Below are positions 5,586 through 9,377 of a stretch of 9,377 nucleotides of DNA, one piece after another. Below the pieces are notes generated by a model that saw only the letters and a program-made list of their open reading frames with translations, was not told the DNA's origin and did not search any database. Source of the DNA: Verrucomicrobiota bacterium. Its GTDB lineage: Bacteria > Verrucomicrobiota > Verrucomicrobiia > Opitutales > Oceanipulchritudinaceae. Made by a program: the position numbers and the translations under genes. Position 1 is the first letter of the stretch; every line of letters starts with the position of its first letter. The stretch is taken from NCBI GenBank assembly GCA_009908535.1, contig JAAAOD010000112.1, forward strand, positions 1-9,377, in the 5' to 3' direction.

Positions 5586-6023
5586 TCAGCCAGCGGTTGC
5601 TTCCTCGTCAGAGCTCTCCGCTTGAGCAATCTTCGTCGGGCACTCTTTGTTGGTGCACTCACCGGATTTTGCCTGCTTGTCTGCCTTGGCGGTCTTTGCT
5701 TTGGTGCCGGAGCAGCAATCGGCCATGGCCATCTTGGCCGTTTCAACGGAAGCACCACAGCTGGATCCGGCTTTGGCCATTTTGGCGCTCTTGGCCGAGT
5801 AGTCGCAGCTGGATCCGGCTTTGGCCATTTTGGCCTTGGTCGCCTTGGCGGTGGAGCAGGAGGCGCCCTTCATGGCGACCTGTTCAACGTTGGCTTCTGC
5901 TTTTTCAAGCTTGGCCTGCTTGGCTTCGGTTTTGGCGGCACCCGGGCAGCATCCGGCACCCGCCCAACCGGCGGTGGTGGAAATGGCGAGAATGGCGACG
6001 GCGGAGAGGAGGCGTTTTGTCAT
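5586..6023 (-). CDS. Secreted Cys-, Lys- and Ala-rich repeat protein
   Basis: 145 aa, no family recognised. MTKRLLSAVAILAISTTAGW is a clear signal peptide, with likely cleavage after the AGA at 21-23, so the mature protein should be periplasmic or extracellular. The mature part is low-complexity Lys/Ala with nine cysteines (25, 26, 56, 73, 89, 103, 104, 123, 128). A 16-residue unit ending in cysteine repeats: AKMAKAGSSC at 64-73 and again at 80-89, with a worn copy AKMAMADCC at 96-104 and a looser one VAMKGASC at 49-56. The tail is acidic (QAESSDEEATAG). Regular single and paired cysteines suggest metal binding or disulfide cross-linking, but this is inference. CC at 25-26 could suggest a lipoprotein, yet the residues before it do not fit a lipobox well. 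It has its own terminator and a possible own promoter; valS lies 125 bp upstream on the same strand. Confidence 0.75.
   Translation of the reverse strand: MTKRLLSAVAILAISTTAGWAGAGCCPGAAKTEAKQAKLEKAEANVEQVAMKGASCSTAKATKAKMAKAGSSCDYSAKSAKMAKAGSSCGASVETAKMAMADCCSGTKAKTAKADKQAKSGECTNKECPTKIAQAESSDEEATAG
5758..5834. repeat. 29-bp direct repeat, 48-bp period, inside the Cys-rich gene
   Basis: The same 29 bases, beginning cagctggatccggctttggc, occur at 5758-5786 and 5806-5834. They encode the repeated AKMAKAGSSC segment, and the period equals 16 codons. Identity at all third codon positions points to a recent tandem duplication or ongoing gene-internal conversion. Confidence 0.9.
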
Positions 6024-6065
6024 GATTTCAATAAGTTAAGGTTAGTTTATCAGGCTACAAACCAT

Positions 6066-6093
6066 AGCATAGCCAACCTTATGACCACGTAAA
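6066..6093 (-). promoter_or_regulatory. Possible promoter of the Cys-rich gene
   Basis: On the minus strand TTTACG (6088-6093), a 16-bp spacer, then TATGCT (6066-6071), each matching the sigma70 consensus at four of six positions. An A-rich stretch just upstream (6094-6126) could help polymerase bind. The region around it is visibly more AT-rich than the genes. Confidence 0.3.
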
Positions 6094-6148
6094 GGGCAGA
6101 TTATTCCTATTTTTGTGTTTTTTTCGAGGCAGCTGCTGCCGCGCCCCC

Positions 6149-8917
6149 TCAGGTCAGCTTGTCAAGCCCCCGCAACAGGTGACGAAGTTCCTCTTCCCGG
6201 GCCTTTGTTCTGCCGAGCTGCTCTTTCGCCCCCTCGACCACGTCGGCGGGGGCGTTGGCGAGGAACCTTTCATTCTGCAGTTTCGCCTCCCCCGCGCGGA
6301 TGCCCTTTTCCAGTTTGCCCAGCTCCTTCTCAAGGCGTGCCTTTTCCGCCGCCACATCAATGGAATGGGCAAGGTCAAGAAAGAGTGTACCCAGGGAAGT
6401 CACCCCGGCGGGCATCCCCTCGGGCCGCTGAGGGACCGGCTCCATTGCCTGGAGCTGAGCGAGGGAATGGATGGTTTCGCGATGGCGCTCAAGGAGAGGG
6501 ACGGCCTGTGTTTCAGGAAGAATGAAAAGACGCACATCCCGGCGGTTGGCGACGTTGTATTCCGCCTTCAACGCCCTTGCCCGGGTGATCAGTTCCTTCA
6601 CTCCCTCCATCTCGGAGGAAGCCTCTTCGGACAAACCCCCCAGCCGCTCGGCAAGCAGCGTCCGCAACTCGCCGGCGGTCGGAAGGCGGGCATCCTGGAG
6701 GAACTGCTCCCTTCCGGAAACGAAGCCGAGGCTCTGCCACAACTCCTCGGTGATGAAGGGAGTGAGCGGATGCAGCAGCAACAGCACCTGCCGCAGAACA
6801 AAGTCCTGTACCGCTTTGGCCGGGGCCGCTTCGGCGGGGTCACGCAGCCGCTCTTTCGAGACTTCGACGTACCAGTCGCAATAGTCACTCCAGAAAAATT
6901 CGTAGAGAACATGGGGGTAGCCATGCATTTCAAAGCGGGCGAACCGGCGTTCCACCTCCTCCGTCGCTTCAACGAGACGTCCGAGGATCCAGTGGTCGTA
7001 GGGGGTGAGCCGGGCCGGATCCGGAATGCGCTCGAGGATGGCTTCCGGGCTGCCTTCCTTTCCGGTCTCGCCGGCCATCTGCCGGAAACGGGCAGCGTTC
7101 CAGAGCTTGTTACAGAAGTTCCGCCCGAGCTCGATGCGATCCTCACTGAAAAGAATATCCTGGCCGCTGGGGGCGATATTGACGATGCCGAAGCGCAGGC
7201 CGTCGGCACCGAAGCGGTCGATCAGGTCGAGAGGATCCGGAGAGTTGCCGAGGCTCTTGGACATCTTGCGCCCTTTGGCGTCGCGGATCAGCCCGGTGAT
7301 GTAGACATCCCGGAAGGGAATGCGCCGGGCGATTTCGTCGGAATCGAGGTGCTCTTTCGTGTCACCCATGAACTCCAGTCCGGCCATGACCATGCGGGCC
7401 ACCCAGAGGAAGATGATATCAAACCCGGTGACGAGGGTCTGGGTCGGGTAAAAGTAGGCGAGTTCCTTCGCGGCTTTCCCCTGCGCATCCGGCCAGCCGA
7501 AGTTTGCGAAGGGCCACAGCCAGCTCGAGGCCCATGTGTCGAGAACGTCCTCGTCCTGTTCCCAGTTCTCCGGATCGGGCGGGCCGTCCACCGAAACGTG
7601 GACATGATCGGGATTCTCAAAATCCAGTTCTTCCCCGGGAATTCCCTTCTTGTACCAGACCGGGATGCGATGGCCCCACCAGAGCTGGCGGCTGATGCAC
7701 CAGTCGATATTGTCGCGGCGCATCGTTTCCAGCCAGTGCGCATAGGTTTTTTCCCAGCGCCGGGGATGAAAGCGAAGATGACCTTCCTCGACCGCCCGTG
7801 TCGCCTCCTCCACTTTCGGGTAGCGCAACCACCACTGCATGGTCAGCCGCGGCTCGATGGGCACGTCGGCGCGCTCGGAAAAACCGACGGTGTTCTCATA
7901 GGGTTCGGTTTCGATGAGATTTCCCTGCTCTTCCAGCTTTCTTGCCGCCACCTTCCGGGCTTCCTCGCGATCCATGCCGACGAAGGGGTCCCCGGCCTTT
8001 TCGTTGAGAGTGCCGTCCGGATGAAAGACATCGACAATCGGGAGCTGATGACGCTGACCGATGGCGAAGTCCGTCTCGTCGTGCGCGGGAGTCACTTTCA
8101 GGCAGCCGGTACCGAATTCCCGGTCCACCGCCTCGTCGGCAATGATGGGAATCTCCTCCTTCGGGAAGGGACGCCAGACGTTTTTGCCGACGAGCTCGCG
8201 GTAGCGGTCGTCTTCCGGATGGACCGCCACCGCGACGTCGCCCATGAGGGTTTCCGGACGTGTAGTGGAAATCTCAAGGTAGCGGCCCGGTTCCTCCACC
8301 AGCTCGTAGCGCATCTTGTAAAGAAAACCCTTCTGCGGCTTCATCACCACTTCCTCGTTGCTGAGCGCGGTCTGGCTGACCGGACACCAGTTGCTCATCC
8401 GCAGGCCGCGGTAGATGTAGCCGCGCTTGTGCAGTTCCGTAAAGGCGGTGAGGACCGCGCGGGAGTAATCATCATCGAGGGTGAAACGGGTCCGGCTCCA
8501 ATCGCAGCTGGCCCCCAGTTTGCGCAGCTGCCGCAGGATGATGCCGCCGTGTTCCTCGCGCCATTTCCAGACTTCCTCGACAAAGGCCTCCCGCCCCAGA
8601 TCGCGGCGGTGCCGGCCCTGTTCGCGCAAGCGCCGCTCCACGCGCGTCTGCGTCGCGATCCCCGCGTGGTCGGTTCCCGGAAACCAGAGGGCGGCCTTGC
8701 CCTCGAGCCGGGCCCGGCGGATGAAGATATCCTGCAGGGTGTTGTTCAGGATGTGACCCATGTGCAGCATGCCCGTCACGTTCGGGGGCGGGATCATGAT
8801 GCAGTACGGTTCCGTCGCTTCATCGACTTCGCCGCGAAAGGCGCCGTTCTCCTCCCAGCAGTCGTACCAGCGGTCTTCCACCGCCTTCGCGTCATAGGCC
8901 TTGGCAAGGGTCGTCAT
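6149..8917 (-). CDS. valS: Valyl-tRNA synthetase
   Basis: 922 aa, class I aminoacyl-tRNA synthetase that attaches valine to tRNA-Val. The HIGH-type motif is in PPPNVTGMLHMGH (43-55), with HMGH at 52-55, and the KMSKS motif is at 551-555 followed by LGNSPDP. Also visible are WFPGTDHAGIATQTRVERRL (78-97), the CP1 editing domain (about 195-390, including ISTTRPETLMGD and TPAHDETDF), DWCISRQLWWGHRIPVWY (405-422), DVLDTWASSWLWP (457-469), the anticodon-binding domain (about 640-790, FFWSDYCDWYVE), and a C-terminal charged coiled coil (about 856-915). Length is normal for bacterial ValRS. The frame is open to 8989, but that extension runs into the upstream terminator. ATG 8917 has GGAGAA five bases before it and gives a normal N-terminus. 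Confidence 0.98.
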   Translation of the reverse strand: MTTLAKAYDAKAVEDRWYDCWEENGAFRGEVDEATEPYCIMIPPPNVTGMLHMGHILNNTLQDIFIRRARLEGKAALWFPGTDHAGIATQTRVERRLREQGRHRRDLGREAFVEEVWKWREEHGGIILRQLRKLGASCDWSRTRFTLDDDYSRAVLTAFTELHKRGYIYRGLRMSNWCPVSQTALSNEEVVMKPQKGFLYKMRYELVEEPGRYLEISTTRPETLMGDVAVAVHPEDDRYRELVGKNVWRPFPKEEIPIIADEAVDREFGTGCLKVTPAHDETDFAIGQRHQLPIVDVFHPDGTLNEKAGDPFVGMDREEARKVAARKLEEQGNLIETEPYENTVGFSERADVPIEPRLTMQWWLRYPKVEEATRAVEEGHLRFHPRRWEKTYAHWLETMRRDNIDWCISRQLWWGHRIPVWYKKGIPGEELDFENPDHVHVSVDGPPDPENWEQDEDVLDTWASSWLWPFANFGWPDAQGKAAKELAYFYPTQTLVTGFDIIFLWVARMVMAGLEFMGDTKEHLDSDEIARRIPFRDVYITGLIRDAKGRKMSKSLGNSPDPLDLIDRFGADGLRFGIVNIAPSGQDILFSEDRIELGRNFCNKLWNAARFRQMAGETGKEGSPEAILERIPDPARLTPYDHWILGRLVEATEEVERRFARFEMHGYPHVLYEFFWSDYCDWYVEVSKERLRDPAEAAPAKAVQDFVLRQVLLLLHPLTPFITEELWQSLGFVSGREQFLQDARLPTAGELRTLLAERLGGLSEEASSEMEGVKELITRARALKAEYNVANRRDVRLFILPETQAVPLLERHRETIHSLAQLQAMEPVPQRPEGMPAGVTSLGTLFLDLAHSIDVAAEKARLEKELGKLEKGIRAGEAKLQNERFLANAPADVVEGAKEQLGRTKAREEELRHLLRGLDKLT

Positions 8918-8987
8918 CGTGTTCTCCGGGTAAAGAAATTCCTCTCGTGCAAAACGATCATTAGCAGCGGGAGCCCACTCCTTAGTC

Positions 8988-9024
8988 AAAAAGAAAAGCC
9001 CTTCCGGCCGGAACCGGAAGGGCT
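8988..9024 (-). terminator. Intrinsic terminator downstream of the PII gene
   Basis: Perfect 11-bp arms AGCCCTTCCGG and CCGGAAGGGCT (8997-9007 with 9014-9024), a 6-nt loop, and a T-rich tail TTTTCTTTTT on the minus strand (8988-8997). It lies 37 bp past the PII stop and 70 bp before valS, so valS must start from its own promoter in the short gap or rely on readthrough. Confidence 0.95.
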
Positions 9025-9061
9025 GTTGCAGGTAAATACGGCGGTTGCGGAAACGGCGGTC

Positions 9062-9377
9062 TTAGATAGCGCCTTCGCCGGTTTCGTCCGTGCGGATGCG
9101 CACTGCTTCCTCCACCGGGAGGACGAAAATCTTGCCGTCCCCGATTTTCCCGGTTTTGGCGGCCGACTTGATCGCTTCCACGGTCTTGCCGACGAGATCC
9201 TCGGAGACCGCGACGTCCACCATGACCTTCGGGAGAAAATCGACCGTGTATTCACTTCCACGGTAGATCTCCGTATGGCCCTTCTGGCGCCCGAAGCCTT
9301 TGACTTCCGTCACGGTCATTCCTTCCACGCCGATTTCGGAAAGGGCTTCTTTCACTTCCTCGAGTTTGAAAGGCTTA
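9062..9377 (-). CDS. glnB: Nitrogen regulatory protein PII, N-terminus cut by window edge
   Basis: 104 residues plus one base are visible; comparison with E. coli GlnB (112 aa) says only about eight residues are missing (the visible part starts KPFKLEEVKEAL, residue 9 onward). PII senses ATP/ADP, 2-oxoglutarate and often glutamine status, and controls ammonium uptake and glutamine synthetase. The T-loop GRQKGHTEIYRGSEYTVDFL is intact, including the tyrosine equal to Tyr51 that is uridylylated in proteobacteria. The ATP-binding TGKIGDGKIFV and the closing VRIRTDETGEGAI are present. Whether it is glnB or glnK cannot be decided from the protein alone; an amtB neighbour outside the window would favour glnK. 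Its own terminator follows. Confidence 0.95.
   Translation of the reverse strand, partial: KPFKLEEVKEALSEIGVEGMTVTEVKGFGRQKGHTEIYRGSEYTVDFLPKVMVDVAVSEDLVGKTVEAIKSAAKTGKIGDGKIFVLPVEEAVRIRTDETGEGAI

Noticed and set aside
5094..6092. Long plus-strand open frame across the Cys-rich gene and terminator
   Set aside because: It is a Gly/Phe-rich antisense reading of the Lys/Ala-rich repeats and reads straight through the terminator hairpin; the minus frame has a proper signal peptide.
6128..6140. GGCAGCTGCTGCC hairpin just past the valS stop as a valS terminator
   Set aside because: The stem is only 5 bp with a 3-nt loop, and on the minus strand it is followed by As rather than Ts.
8918..8989. Upstream extension of the valS frame (24 more residues)
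   Set aside because: It runs into the U-tract of the PII terminator, and ATG 8917 has a good ribosome site and gives the canonical N-terminus.

Overview
The window is GC-rich and gene-dense, and looks like the chromosome of a Gram-negative bacterium. KdsB (an LPS-pathway enzyme), a YceI-type protein end and a secreted signal-peptide protein support an outer membrane. The gene content, the rpsP-trmD-rplS order without rimM, and the general protein style suggest Verrucomicrobiota (Opitutae/Puniceicoccales-like). That placement is an inference from memory, not a computed assignment. Almost everything is on the minus strand; only a YceI fragment, an unknown small gene and a winged-helix regulator are on plus. 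I see no tRNA, rRNA, CRISPR array, insertion sequence or prophage gene.

Layout, left to right. (1) The last 42 codons of a YceI-family protein (+) converge on a SufU-type scaffold gene (-). Upstream of sufU lies an unrecognised one-pass membrane protein (-). (2) A translation cluster on minus reads rpsP - trmD - rplS. An intrinsic-terminator-like hairpin sits between rpsP and trmD, and a strong terminator follows rplS. (3) Divergent from rpsP are two plus-strand genes: an unrecognised protein of about 127 aa and a small winged-helix regulator. The regulator's 3' end overlaps the 3' end of kdsB by 68 bp, tail to tail. (4) kdsB (-) lies about 10 bp downstream of an amidohydrolase-2 family gene (-), probably one operon. 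(5) Next comes a short secreted Cys/Lys/Ala-rich protein (-) with 16-residue internal repeats and its own strong terminator. (6) valS (-) fills 6149-8917. A good terminator upstream separates it from a PII signalling protein gene (-) cut by the right edge.

Functionally this is mostly housekeeping: ribosome and tRNA modification (S16, TrmD, L19), tRNA charging (ValRS), nitrogen signalling (PII), Kdo activation for LPS, and sulfur/Fe-S trafficking (SufU). The least explained items are the Cys-rich repeat protein, the unknown gene at 3048-3431, the membrane protein at 678-1298 and the regulator that overlaps kdsB. I found no convincing multi-gene novel system. The Cys-rich protein is the best candidate for undescribed biology.
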